The notes under the pieces are model-generated. The model did no database searches. It worked only from the letters and a program-made list of their open reading frames with translations, and was not told the origin of the DNA. From contig NZ_VRKW01000003.1 of NCBI RefSeq assembly GCF_009746715.1, positions 124,001 through 188,000 of the forward strand: a stretch of 64,000 nucleotides of DNA. Direction: 5' to 3'. This document shows positions 46,761-55,850 of this stretch, one piece after another. The position numbers and the translations under genes were made by a program. This stretch comes from Ketobacter sp. MCCC 1A13808. GTDB taxonomy: Bacteria > Pseudomonadota > Gammaproteobacteria > Pseudomonadales > Ketobacteraceae. Numbering within the stretch: the first letter of the stretch is position 1; the number at the start of each line of letters is the position of its first letter.

Positions 46761-48062
46761 TTATAGCCCTGCCAGGCCGCCACTGCCGTGGCCGGTGTAG
46801 CCAAAGGTGTTCACATTCACATCCATCATATTGGCGATCGAGACCAGCAACTTGGAGTGTGAGTCGCCTTTGAAATCCAGTAGGCGCCCGGTTTGTAACG
46901 CACCGCCCGCGTTACCCGCCAGAATAAACGGCATATCGTTGTGATCGTGATCGTTGCTGTCCCCCAATTCGGAAAACAGAAAGATCACGGTGTTGTGCAG
47001 CATGCTGTTGCCGTCCGAGTCCGGTGTACTGTTCAGTTTTCGGATCAGGTATCTGAGTTCACCGATAAAATACTGCTGATATTGTACAAACTTCTCCGCA
47101 GTGCCGGTTTCGAAGGCGCCGTAATGTGAGGTGTCGTGATGGCCCAGGTCGATCCCGTCAATGCGCAATGGACTAACCGCGTGGGAAAACATCAATGAGC
47201 CAATGCGGGTTAGATCGCATTTAAACGATTCGACGATCAGATCCAATTGCAGACGGCTGACGGTTTTGAAATTTTCGTCCAGCTCGAATTTGGCCGGGTA
47301 GCCATGATAACCCTCCGGTACGAAAAATCCCTGCTGGTTCCAGTTGCCTGCACTGCACATGCCGCCACCGCTGGGATTTGCCGCATCTAATATTCGCTGC
47401 TCAATTTCGCGAATACTTTGCGCATGCAATTCCAGCTTTTGCCTTTCGGCGGTACCGAGGCGACTTCTTAGCGTGTTCAGGTCGCTCAGGCTTTGATCCA
47501 GAATGCTGGTATTGCGACGGGTTTCCAAATCCACGCTGCCGCTATCCCCGCCGTTGACCCCTTTGAAAATCTGGTCAAATGCATTGATTGGATTGTCGTT
47601 GTAGCTGACAGGAATGGCACCGGGCTGGAATGTCACTGAGCGTACATCGGAACCGGCCTGAAAATTCGCCGCCACACCCAGGTGGATGGAGCGCAGCGGA
47701 TGGTTTTGACCCAGGCGTTGCCCGAGCAGGTAATCCAGTGACACATCGGAGTTCCCGGTCAGGACTTTGCGCACCCCTCCTTCATGGGTGGAGCCGCCTT
47801 CGTACATGGTCAGTCCACGGGTGAATACGCAATGTTGTTTTACGTCCTCCAGCGGGCTGGTCATGTCGTTGAGTTGAAAGTCAGTTTCCGTGCCGGTGGG
47901 ATGAAAGCGCTCCGGTATACAGCCATCGGGCATGTACAGGAAGATGGCGCGCTTGTCACCCGCAGCGGCGAACGCGCTGCGGGCCCATGGCAAGGACATT
48001 AACGGAGCTGCCAAAGCAGCGTGTGACAAGGTACGGATAAATTTGCGTCTATTCAGTTTCAT
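46761..48062 (-). CDS. DUF1552 protein with Tat signal
   Basis: The 433-residue protein opens with a twin-arginine signal (NRRKFIRTL, residues 4-12, then a hydrophobic stretch to about residue 33), so it is exported folded. The rest is typical of DUF1552: AIFLYMPDGCIPERFHP, QSIREIEQRI, DLGHHDTSHYG and LFSELGDSNDHDHNDMPF. The His/Asp-rich segments suggest a metal site. DUF1552 genes usually sit beside DUF1592 genes, as here (14-bp gap), but the role of the pair is unknown. They probably act on, or transfer electrons to, extracellular material. Confidence 0.88.
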   Translation of the reverse strand: MKLNRRKFIRTLSHAALAAPLMSLPWARSAFAAAGDKRAIFLYMPDGCIPERFHPTGTETDFQLNDMTSPLEDVKQHCVFTRGLTMYEGGSTHEGGVRKVLTGNSDVSLDYLLGQRLGQNHPLRSIHLGVAANFQAGSDVRSVTFQPGAIPVSYNDNPINAFDQIFKGVNGGDSGSVDLETRRNTSILDQSLSDLNTLRSRLGTAERQKLELHAQSIREIEQRILDAANPSGGGMCSAGNWNQQGFFVPEGYHGYPAKFELDENFKTVSRLQLDLIVESFKCDLTRIGSLMFSHAVSPLRIDGIDLGHHDTSHYGAFETGTAEKFVQYQQYFIGELRYLIRKLNSTPDSDGNSMLHNTVIFLFSELGDSNDHDHNDMPFILAGNAGGALQTGRLLDFKGDSHSKLLVSIANMMDVNVNTFGYTGHGSGGLAGL

Positions 48063-48076
48063 CTTGAACCTCCCCC

Positions 48077-51000
48077 TTATTGGTTACGTCGTAGGGTGAA
48101 TGTTTGCAGCTGAGTGACGCTGATCATCATCTCTTGCAAGTTGTATTCGCTCTGTTCAAACAGGGCGGTCAGATTGTTCAGGGTGTTACGATCGGAGTTA
48201 CCGTCGCTGTAGCCCCGGGCAAACCGGTAGAACTGTCTGGCCATACAGGCTTTGGTGTTCTCGCTTTGTGCCAATGCCTGCTGCATTTCACGAGCCCCGT
48301 AGTAGGAGGTCTGATCACTACCGCCCAGGGACGCCATACCCAGAATGACTCCGCTGCTGTCCACCGCTTTACCATTGTCGGTGGTACGGAAGGCACCTGC
48401 GCCGTCGAATGCTTCAAATCCGAAGCCCACACCATTCAGGTATTTGTGGCAATCCTGGCATTCCGGGTTCGACGTTCTTGCCGCAAATTTCTCGCGGGTG
48501 GTGAGCGACGGGTCGGGGTCAGGAAAGCTGGTATCCAGATCTACCGGGGGATCAGGCAGGTCCTGGCACATGATTTTGCGACGTACAAACTTGCCGCGGG
48601 GAATCGGAGCGGTTTCGTTGGAGTGGCCGTGAGCTGCCATCACCGCGCCCAGAGTTAACAGGCCACCACGATTGCCGCTGGAATCCGCGACCATTTGCAT
48701 CTGATTGCCGGTGACACCACCCATACCGTAGTAGGTGGCCAGTGTGCTGTTGGCAAAGACATAGTCTGCGGTAAACAACTCATCGAATTGTTGAGTTGAG
48801 TCAAACACGACATGGTTGAAGAAGGCTTTCATTTCTGCATCCATTGCATCCCGCACGTTGTCATTGAAGCGTGGGAATACGGCGGGATCTTTCGATCCTA
48901 CATTGCCGCGATCGGCTTCCAGCCATTGCTCAACAAAGTGCCCCATGTGCTTGCGGGCGCGATTGTTCGTCAGCAAGCGTCGTGCAGCGGTTTTGATCTG
49001 CTCTGGTGAACTGAGTTGGTTATTCTGCGCCGTTTGCAGCAGTGCGTTGTCCGGCATGGTGCCCCAGAATATGTAGGACAGCATGCTGGCAATTTCATAT
49101 TGCGTCAGGCGATAACTGTTTCCGTCTTGCGTTCCCATTTCTGAAATGTAGAGGAAATGAGGCGACATCAGCATAGAACGAATCACCAGTTTGAGCCCGT
49201 CTGCCGGTGCGGATTCCGATCCGAACAGCTCGGTGTAGGTGTTGACTTCATCATTACTCAGAGCACGTCGGAAGGCCTTACGTCCGAAATCCTGTACGAA
49301 GCTGCGACGACAGTTTTCCTGCTGCGCATCACACTGGATCAGCTGATCGGCTTTTTGATTTACCGCTTGTTGTGCCAAAGACTCCGCAGCATTCATATAT
49401 TCAGAGATGTGTCGGCTGCTGACCACGTTGTTGGCGGCGTTGTTGTCATACCCGTTGATTTTGGCTTCAACAGGGAAGTTATAGACCGCGTTGACATTCA
49501 AGCCGAGCAAATCGTTGACCGTGTTGTTGTATTGATAACGCGATAACAGATTCAGTTGGCGAGGGCCGGGGATCTCATCGGCTAATGGCTCGTCGGGTTC
49601 CGCCGACCAGAAAGTGGATTGAATGTACTGTCCGATCAATGCGGCGCAATCAGCGTCACAGGCGGCAGCGTTACCCGCCGGCATGGCGACTTCAATGTAA
49701 TCTACGAACGTGGCCAGATCGGTTTCCTTGTTCAGGGGGATACCGATGGGATTGCCGTTGGCGTTTGCACCGTGGCAACGGGCACACTGCTTATCATAAA
49801 GCGCTTTGCCAGTGACTTCCGGTTCCGGATCAGTCGGATCAGTCGGATCGGTCGGATCGGTTGGATCAGTCGGATCGGTTGGATCAGTCGGATCGGTCGG
49901 ATCGGTCGGATCAGTCGGATCAGTCGGATCGGTCGGATCAGTCGGGTCGGTCGGATCAGGATCGCCGCCGTACTCGATGCTGGCAATAGGCGAGGCCGGA
50001 GATGGAACGCTTCCGTTCAGCGCAATTACTTTATATTGATTGTTTCCATCAAGCAGCACCAGGTTCGATAGTGTATTGATATCTTTTTCTACCGAGGTCA
50101 GGGTTTCCCACGCGCCCAGCGCATTCAGTTTACGCACCAGGAATCCGGTTTCGTTATCGCTGCTGTCCTGCCAGGTGAGTAAGCCCTGATTCAGTAAGTT
50201 GGTGCCTGTCAATGAGGCGGGCATTGCAGGTTGCGCGGGTGTGGTTACCACTTCAGCATTCCCGTCACGACTGAATGTCAGGCGAAAGTACACCGGAACC
50301 GTGTTGGATATATGGGTGAGATTGGCAATGGTACGCAGTGTTTCAATGCCGGCGTTCAAATCAAAGTCGGCGCTATTGACGATCACCGGTTCAAGGGTAG
50401 AGACGCTGACGTTGTTGGCATCGGTTTTAACGATCAACACTTCTGCGTTAATGGCCTTTTTTACACCGTGTAATGTGAGGGCTCCACCCAGGGATTTAAT
50501 GGCGGTGGAACCGGTCGCCATAGCTTCAAAGCCACTGGTATCCAGCTTCACGTTGTAATACAGCATTGGCAACAGATTGGTCTCAAAAAGAAAGTTACGC
50601 ATACGTTCGTTGCGGATATCAATGCCGGTTTGCAGGCCATTGAGGTCAATAGCGAGCGTAGCCGAGCCGTCTTTTGCGACGCTGCCTTGAAGTTTATTCA
50701 ATGTCATGACTTCAACGGTGTGAGTGCTTTTTGCCGTTAAAAAGTTAAAAACCGATTTACTATTGTTAAGACCCCACGCGCCGTCAACCGGTGTTGGGTC
50801 AGGGCTTGGGTCGGGAGTTGGGTCGGGCGTTGGATCAGGAGTGGGGTCCGGAGTCGGATCGGTTGGCTGGTCCGGCTCTTCGCCGCAGGCCTGTCCGTTA
50901 AAATAGAATGTGGCGGGTGTGGTGCCTTCGTGATTGTTGACGATGAAACCGAAATCAGCGGTGCTGCCGTTGCTAAGACGGTTGTTGTAGGTAGTATTGG

Positions 51001-51268
51001 TCACCGTGACTTGCTGGCCTTGTTGCGTCAGGTTGCCACCCCAAAGTTGTTTTATCTCTTGTTGTTGATCGAACTCCCATTGGAGTTTCCAGGCTTCTAC
51101 CCGGTCGCCGTGGTTGGTGATAACAACCCGTTGTTGAGCGGATTGGGTTGAACCACTGGGCCATTGGTTGACAGTGTCGTATTGCACGCTGCAGACACTT
51201 TGCGCCGAGAGCTGTCCCGCCAATGAGAAACTCAAGGCGAACAGTGAAATTCTCAGTCCGTTTTTCAT
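48077..51268 (-). CDS. Exported CBM2-YceI-FN3-cytochrome c-DUF1592 protein (Cbp2D-like)
   Basis: The 1063-residue protein has a Sec signal (to about residue 23). Next come a family 2 carbohydrate-binding module (about 24-130; WKLQWEFDQQQEIKQLWGG), a PDPT linker, a YceI lipocalin-like domain (about 165-335), a fibronectin III-like domain (about 345-435) and a DPT repeat linker. A cytochrome c site CARCH (about residue 495) follows. The C-terminal half (about 570-1060) has the DUF1587/1595/1592/1588/1585 series (PGPRQLNLLSRYQYNNTVND and ECQDCHKYLNG). YceI domains bind polyisoprenoid quinones, so a surface protein that holds cellulose and moves electrons is likely. As I recall, Cbp2D of Cellvibrio has such a build and helps oxidative cellulose breakdown. 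Confidence 0.85.
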   Translation of the reverse strand: MKNGLRISLFALSFSLAGQLSAQSVCSVQYDTVNQWPSGSTQSAQQRVVITNHGDRVEAWKLQWEFDQQQEIKQLWGGNLTQQGQQVTVTNTTYNNRLSNGSTADFGFIVNNHEGTTPATFYFNGQACGEEPDQPTDPTPDPTPDPTPDPTPDPSPDPTPVDGAWGLNNSKSVFNFLTAKSTHTVEVMTLNKLQGSVAKDGSATLAIDLNGLQTGIDIRNERMRNFLFETNLLPMLYYNVKLDTSGFEAMATGSTAIKSLGGALTLHGVKKAINAEVLIVKTDANNVSVSTLEPVIVNSADFDLNAGIETLRTIANLTHISNTVPVYFRLTFSRDGNAEVVTTPAQPAMPASLTGTNLLNQGLLTWQDSSDNETGFLVRKLNALGAWETLTSVEKDINTLSNLVLLDGNNQYKVIALNGSVPSPASPIASIEYGGDPDPTDPTDPTDPTDPTDPTDPTDPTDPTDPTDPTDPTDPTDPTDPEPEVTGKALYDKQCARCHGANANGNPIGIPLNKETDLATFVDYIEVAMPAGNAAACDADCAALIGQYIQSTFWSAEPDEPLADEIPGPRQLNLLSRYQYNNTVNDLLGLNVNAVYNFPVEAKINGYDNNAANNVVSSRHISEYMNAAESLAQQAVNQKADQLIQCDAQQENCRRSFVQDFGRKAFRRALSNDEVNTYTELFGSESAPADGLKLVIRSMLMSPHFLYISEMGTQDGNSYRLTQYEIASMLSYIFWGTMPDNALLQTAQNNQLSSPEQIKTAARRLLTNNRARKHMGHFVEQWLEADRGNVGSKDPAVFPRFNDNVRDAMDAEMKAFFNHVVFDSTQQFDELFTADYVFANSTLATYYGMGGVTGNQMQMVADSSGNRGGLLTLGAVMAAHGHSNETAPIPRGKFVRRKIMCQDLPDPPVDLDTSFPDPDPSLTTREKFAARTSNPECQDCHKYLNGVGFGFEAFDGAGAFRTTDNGKAVDSSGVILGMASLGGSDQTSYYGAREMQQALAQSENTKACMARQFYRFARGYSDGNSDRNTLNNLTALFEQSEYNLQEMMISVTQLQTFTLRRNQ
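49826..49960 (-). repeat. 9-bp tandem repeat encoding the DPT linker
   Basis: About fifteen units of a 9-bp repeat (GGATCGGTC / GGATCAGTC on the plus strand) encode Asp-Pro-Thr repeats between the FN3-like and cytochrome domains. Units differ at one or two bases. Multiples of 9 keep the frame, so the linker length could vary between strains. Confidence 0.95.
50791..50870 (-). repeat. PDPT-type repeat linker after the CBM2 domain
   Basis: A shorter 12-bp-periodic repeat encodes the Pro-Asp-Pro-Thr linker between CBM2 and YceI (about residues 136-160). Such linkers are common in cellulose-binding proteins. Confidence 0.85.
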
Positions 51269-51291
51269 GTTAACTTCCCCTCTCGTCTCGT

Positions 51292-52323
51292 TTATGGTGT
51301 GGGTTGCAGGTCGTAATAGAGCACGAAGTCAACCGGCACCGTGGTACTGATGGCGTTGAGTCCGGCAATTTGTCGTAAAGCTTCGATACCTGCTTCCAAT
51401 GAATAGTCAGATGCTTTTACCAGCACCGGGCTGACGTTCTGGACCATATAGCGGGTGTCTGTAAGCCGCTGTACGAACAGTTGGGTGGTTAGAGGTGTTT
51501 CTAAGCCGTGTAGTTGGAGAGCTGCATTGACATTCAGTGTGCTGCGTTGGCCCGGATTGAGTTGCGCCATGGCGTCAGGGTCGACATCCATGGAGACCAC
51601 CGCCGTGCCGTGCATCGCGGTTTCAAACAACATGTCACGCATGCGTTGATCGCGGGTGTTATTGCCGGTACTGACGCTATTCAGGTCAATTTCCAGTACT
51701 GCGCTGCCGTTTTTGGCCACGTTACCACTCAGGCGCTCAAAAGAATGGGATTCCACTTTGTCCTGGTTTTTATAGCTGACGAAATGAAAGTAGGAACTGT
51801 CTGAATCCAGAGTCCAGCTGCCATTTTCCATATCCGGGGGCGTTACGGGAGGGACTTCCGGGGTTTCATCGGGATTCTCTTCGGGTGGTTCTTGCGGCGG
51901 AGTCACCGGGGGTGTTGAGCCATCAACGGTGTCACAGGTGGTACCATTCAACATGAGAGTAGGTAATTCACCTTGGCTGGGGTTCTTTATATTAAAACCC
52001 ACATTGATGTTTTTCCCGGCGCTTAGGGTGCTGTTCCAACTGACGTTATTGACCACCACGCTATTTCCGGATTGCTGATGAGCACCACCCCATAAATCGA
52101 GAATGGTCTCACTGCCGGGGAAGGTCCAGGTGAGCTGCCACCCTTCCACATCGGGTCCGTTATAGGTGAAGTTTATTTTGTGGGTTGCTCCGGTCCCCCA
52201 ATCATTGACGACGTTGTAGGATAGTTCACAAAGTTCATCTGCCATCGCACCGGGATTAATGGTCAGAGAACCGAACGCTAGGACGCTCGTTGTTGCTATC
52301 CGTAAAAGACTTCCTTTCTTCAC
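51292..52323 (-). CDS. Exported CBM2-YceI protein (Cbp2E-like)
   Basis: The 343-residue protein has a Sec signal (to about residue 28), a CBM2 domain (about 30-125; GWQLTWTFPGSETILDLWGG), a Pro/Glu-rich linker (about 130-165) and a YceI domain (about 168-340). It has the same first two modules as the 1063-residue protein encoded 23 bp downstream, and is likely its partner in one operon with the DUF1552 gene. It would place a quinone-binding domain on cellulose outside the cell. No cytochrome site is present. Confidence 0.85.
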   Translation of the reverse strand: MKKGSLLRIATTSVLAFGSLTINPGAMADELCELSYNVVNDWGTGATHKINFTYNGPDVEGWQLTWTFPGSETILDLWGGAHQQSGNSVVVNNVSWNSTLSAGKNINVGFNIKNPSQGELPTLMLNGTTCDTVDGSTPPVTPPQEPPEENPDETPEVPPVTPPDMENGSWTLDSDSSYFHFVSYKNQDKVESHSFERLSGNVAKNGSAVLEIDLNSVSTGNNTRDQRMRDMLFETAMHGTAVVSMDVDPDAMAQLNPGQRSTLNVNAALQLHGLETPLTTQLFVQRLTDTRYMVQNVSPVLVKASDYSLEAGIEALRQIAGLNAISTTVPVDFVLYYDLQPTP

Positions 52324-52646
52324 GATAAGTCCCTTCAGGTAAGTTTAGTAAAAAATGTATAGCAGGGGCATGAGTTCGCACACCTGCCAGCTAAGATGTA
52401 TGGCGCGGTAAAAATTTATCATCTGGTTAAAACAGTTCGGATGCGTATTCTAAAGCGATCTAAAACACGGTTGGTATGGTGCTGGTTCACATACTGAATA
52501 TTTGTTTACTGAATAAAATGCATTGAAAAGTACGCGCCGAAAAGTTCAGGCTAGGGTTTGTACGAAGAAAGGATTTGTTGCCACAAAACGCGGTAATTCG
52601 GACATTTTTTGAAAGCGGGTATTAGCTCCGATGAGGTTGTCCTAAT
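52324..52646. other. Intergenic region upstream of the CBM2-YceI operon
   Basis: A 323-bp, AT-rich gap between the start of the CBM2-YceI gene and the end of the diguanylate cyclase gene. It should hold the operon promoter, but no clear box, repeat or RNA structure could be fixed by eye. Confidence 0.4.
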
Positions 52647-54737
52647 TCAGGCCCGGTGCAAATGCGTCGGCTCCGGAGCAATGACCGTATTGCGTACCTC
52701 CTTGGCTTGGTAGAGCGCGTTGTCTGCCGTTTTGATCAGGCTTGCCATGGACTGTTTCACCAGAAAGCCGGCGACACCGAACGATGCGGTTACCTTACCC
52801 GCATGGCTGAAGGCGTGCAGTTCTATCCTGCGGCGAAGCAGTTCGGCGAGTTTTGCCGCATCAACGGGGTCGGTCGAGGGACACAGGATTAGAAACTCCT
52901 CGCCTCCCCAGCGTGCCACCGTATCGACCTGCCGACAGGAGGACTTCAATAGATCGGCTAGCTCTTTCAATACCAGGTCACCGATGTCGTGGCCGAAACG
53001 ATCATTTAGAATTTTAAAGTGATCGATATCCAGAAGGATGACAGAAAACCGCGTGTTGTATCGATTGCTACGGGTAATCTCTTGCTCCATTCTTTCACAC
53101 ACAAAACGACGATTATAAAGTTTGGTCAAATAGTCTGTGGTGGCCTGAGTTTCCAGCTTGGTATTGAGCTGTTTTAGCTCGTCTTCCATAATCTTGCGCG
53201 AGTTGATATCCATCATAATATAGAGAACCCCTTTTTCCAGATCTTCTGGATCCAGGGCTTTTCCGCTGACAATGCACCAAAAAGTTTTTCCGTTTCTGTG
53301 ATTGAGTGAAAACTCGGTCTGGTAGGTATCCCCTTGTTTCAGCGCCTGTCTGGATCGGGACTGAAACTCGGTGAGCGCGGCCGCATTCAGTTGCAAAAAG
53401 GCCGCATCATTACCGAGAACCTCTTCCGCGCTATAACCAAATAGGGATTCCGCTTGCTGATTAATCCATTCCACCTTGTTGTTCTTGATCAATACCATGC
53501 CGACCAAGCTATTATCGAGAATGCTGTTTCGTAGTCGCAGCAGGTTTTCGGATTCCAGGCGAGCTATTTCCAGGGCCTGGGTGCGGGAAATCACCTCTCT
53601 TTCCAGTTCCTGGTTTGCAGTAAGCATCCGCTTTTCTATACTTTTCCTGATTTGTGTGCGGAACATCAAGGTCAGCGTCACCGCGATCAGGAGAGCGCAA
53701 CAAAGTGCCGCTATTATCAAATAGAGCAGGGTGCGGTCCGGTGGCCGGGGTTGATTGATAAATTGACTGGAGCGAGGCATTTCGGCGAGTGTAAACCCGA
53801 ATCGCTGCACTTCATTGAAATCGAACAAGTATCTGTTGGTTGAGTCGCCTTGAACCGGCGTCTTACTGACGGGAATGCCCTGCAAAATCCGATTGGCCAT
53901 GGCGGCCGCCGCTTTCCCTTGCTCAAAATGAGAAACCAGTTTACCGCCGAAGATTCCCTGTCCAAGGCTATGTCGCCACATATGAAAAATAGGAACGCTG
54001 CTATTGCGGTAAATCTGTTTTAACGTTGTGAGGAATTCTTGTGATTCGCCCAATCGGTCCACATAACAAGACAGGAGCAGAATACTGGATGGTGCATGTA
54101 GATGGCTGGTTTTTTCCAGCATTTCATTAAAACTGTTATTGGTGAGTGATAGCACTTCGTAGTGATCAAAACCCAGTTGTCCGGTTTCTTTGTAAAAACG
54201 ACGCAGATCCACCTGTCCCGTGGGTGACTCATCTGTGATGACCACCAGCGGCGCATCCGATCCGAATAAATCCTGAATCAGGATCAGTGTGTCGGAAATT
54301 GAGGCCTTTTCAACCACCCCGGTTACCTGGGGATCCTCATCAAAGCTAAGCCCATAATCAATATCATTCACGCCAAAAAAGACGATAGGAATATCGGAGA
54401 ACAAACCGTAGCGACGCTGGGTGACGAATTGGGTGGCGGCGTCGTCTCCGCTAATAATCAGGTCATAGGGTGGCAGGTTTTTTAGTTTGTATTCCAGGTT
54501 GTGTTGAATGGATGCGTCAAAGTGGCCGAAACGTTTGACATCCATAAATTCAATGTCGAGCTGTACGTCGTCCGGATGAAGCACTGAACTGAGGCCGGAC
54601 AGCTGTTCATAAAACGTAGGATAGCTGGGGGTATAGGAGGATAAAAACAGGACGTGTTTTTTGGCCTGTTGTTGCGCGTTGGCTCCGGCTACGTTCAGTA
54701 ATGCCAGTATGCAAATATAGACTCGCACTCGCTTCAT
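52647..54737 (-). CDS. Membrane diguanylate cyclase with periplasmic ABC-type binding domain and PAS
   Basis: The 696-residue protein has a Sec signal (to about residue 21). A periplasmic domain follows (about 25-340; KKHVLFLSSYTPSYPTFYEQL) of the ABC substrate-binding-like type found in sensors, then one TM helix (about 347-370). A coiled segment, a PAS domain (about 415-530) and a GGDEF domain complete it. The active site ARWGGEEFLIL is intact and the I-site RQVD lies five residues before it. It should make c-di-GMP in response to a periplasmic ligand. Its location beside the cellulose-binding operon hints at sensing of surfaces or sugars, but this is inference. Confidence 0.9.
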   Translation of the reverse strand: MKRVRVYICILALLNVAGANAQQQAKKHVLFLSSYTPSYPTFYEQLSGLSSVLHPDDVQLDIEFMDVKRFGHFDASIQHNLEYKLKNLPPYDLIISGDDAATQFVTQRRYGLFSDIPIVFFGVNDIDYGLSFDEDPQVTGVVEKASISDTLILIQDLFGSDAPLVVITDESPTGQVDLRRFYKETGQLGFDHYEVLSLTNNSFNEMLEKTSHLHAPSSILLLSCYVDRLGESQEFLTTLKQIYRNSSVPIFHMWRHSLGQGIFGGKLVSHFEQGKAAAAMANRILQGIPVSKTPVQGDSTNRYLFDFNEVQRFGFTLAEMPRSSQFINQPRPPDRTLLYLIIAALCCALLIAVTLTLMFRTQIRKSIEKRMLTANQELEREVISRTQALEIARLESENLLRLRNSILDNSLVGMVLIKNNKVEWINQQAESLFGYSAEEVLGNDAAFLQLNAAALTEFQSRSRQALKQGDTYQTEFSLNHRNGKTFWCIVSGKALDPEDLEKGVLYIMMDINSRKIMEDELKQLNTKLETQATTDYLTKLYNRRFVCERMEQEITRSNRYNTRFSVILLDIDHFKILNDRFGHDIGDLVLKELADLLKSSCRQVDTVARWGGEEFLILCPSTDPVDAAKLAELLRRRIELHAFSHAGKVTASFGVAGFLVKQSMASLIKTADNALYQAKEVRNTVIAPEPTHLHRA

Positions 54738-55106
54738 GCCGTCAGCGCCATCCGCAGGAGGATTAAGGGAGTGCTGTACAGTTTAGCAGTTCGAACCCGA
54801 TCTGTACCTGCACCGTTAACGGCCACTCAATCCCTTTTTAGCCCTGTTTGGTCCCACTTTTTAAATCGCAGAACGTCTGCACCCGGGTTTCTCCCGAGTG
54901 TGATAATCCGGACTATGATGAATGTAGGGGGCAGTAACTCCCTGAATATCATGAAAATAGGTATCGACTCTCAGCCAGCAGTTAAAAAACCTGTCCATGT
55001 GGCCAACTTTTTGCAAATTTGTGGCAACCTGACCAAATGGACAGCTTTATACTGAAAGTAGCCCGTTTTTTTACCCACGAAATTTTTGAATCAAGGGGAT
55101 TTGTAG
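54738..55106. other. Intergenic region between the cyclase and Tsx-like porin genes
   Basis: A 369-bp divergent gap. A 94-codon frame inside it has no signal, ribosome site or family features. The only structured element noticed is the RutR-like operator near its right end. Confidence 0.5.
55029..55044 (+). promoter_or_regulatory. RutR-like operator before the Tsx-like porin gene
   Basis: CTGACCAAATGGACAG is nearly the palindrome TTGACCA-nn-TGGTCAA bound by RutR in E. coli (11 of 12 core positions TGACCA/TGGTCA). It lies 63 bp upstream of the porin start, and a RutR-type regulator gene is in the same cluster. Confidence 0.55.
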
Positions 55107-55820
55107 ATGAGTTTTAAATACGCCATTTCTGCGCTGGGTGCGGCTTTATTGATATCCGGCCCTGCCCAGGCGGAGTTGTTCTGGAGTGATTTCAGCCTGA
55201 GTTATTTGCAGGGGTCGGAATACGAAGTGGGAGATCCGGATCGGCAGGTACTGACGGTTGAACACGCGAGCGGGTCTAATTGGGGTGATAATTTTTTCTT
55301 TCTGGATCATACCACCAGTGACGACGATAGCTTTGATAACTATTTCGAACTCGCGCCCCGTTTAAGCTTGTCCTATGTCAGTGGCAGCAAGTTGGGGGTC
55401 AGTATATTCAAAGACTTTTTCGTAGCCTCGCAGTGGGAAGGCGGCCAGTTCAATAACTATATGTACGGTGTGGGTACCAGTCTGGATTTGCCGGGATTCA
55501 AATACTTCCACGTGAATATATATCAGGTAAAAAATGATTTGTGGGATGACGACGAGCAGCTTTCGATTTCATGGGGGGCTCCATTTACCATCGCCGGTGT
55601 GGCGTTTTTATATGATGGCTTCCTGGATTATTCAAGCTCGTCTGACACGAATGCAACTGAAATGAATTTCACATCTCAGCTCAAATGGAACGCCGGTCAG
55701 CTCATCGGCAGTAAGGCGCCGTTTTATATCGGCATGGAATACGCATACTGGACGAATAAATACGGCATCGATGGCGTAGACGAAAAAAATCCCTGCCTGT
55801 TAGTGAAATGGCATTTTTAA
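55107..55820 (+). CDS. Tsx/OmpK-like nucleoside-specific outer-membrane channel
   Basis: The 237-residue protein has a Sec signal (to about residue 22, AQA) and the WSDFSLSYLQGSEY start of the Tsx/OmpK family. Alternating aromatic beta strands follow and the chain ends in a terminal phenylalanine (LVKWHF), as in outer-membrane barrels. It should let nucleosides or bases across the outer membrane. It lies 30 bp before the NCS2 permease gene, with AAGGGG upstream of its ATG. Confidence 0.88.
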   Translation: MSFKYAISALGAALLISGPAQAELFWSDFSLSYLQGSEYEVGDPDRQVLTVEHASGSNWGDNFFFLDHTTSDDDSFDNYFELAPRLSLSYVSGSKLGVSIFKDFFVASQWEGGQFNNYMYGVGTSLDLPGFKYFHVNIYQVKNDLWDDDEQLSISWGAPFTIAGVAFLYDGFLDYSSSSDTNATEMNFTSQLKWNAGQLIGSKAPFYIGMEYAYWTNKYGIDGVDEKNPCLLVKWHF

Positions 55821-55850
55821 AAGAGTCCATCCGGAGCGAGGTGAATACTC

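Noticed and set aside
49826-49960. Possible CRISPR array
   Set aside because: The units are 9 bp with no spacers and lie inside a coding region.
49806-50039. Repetitive frames (GSVGSV and RLIRPI types) over the tandem repeat
   Set aside because: They are only other-frame readings of the DPT-coding repeat in the 1063-residue protein.
54771-55055. 94-codon plus-strand frame in the gap before the porin gene
   Set aside because: No ribosome site, unusual composition, and it runs over the RutR-like operator; read as non-coding.
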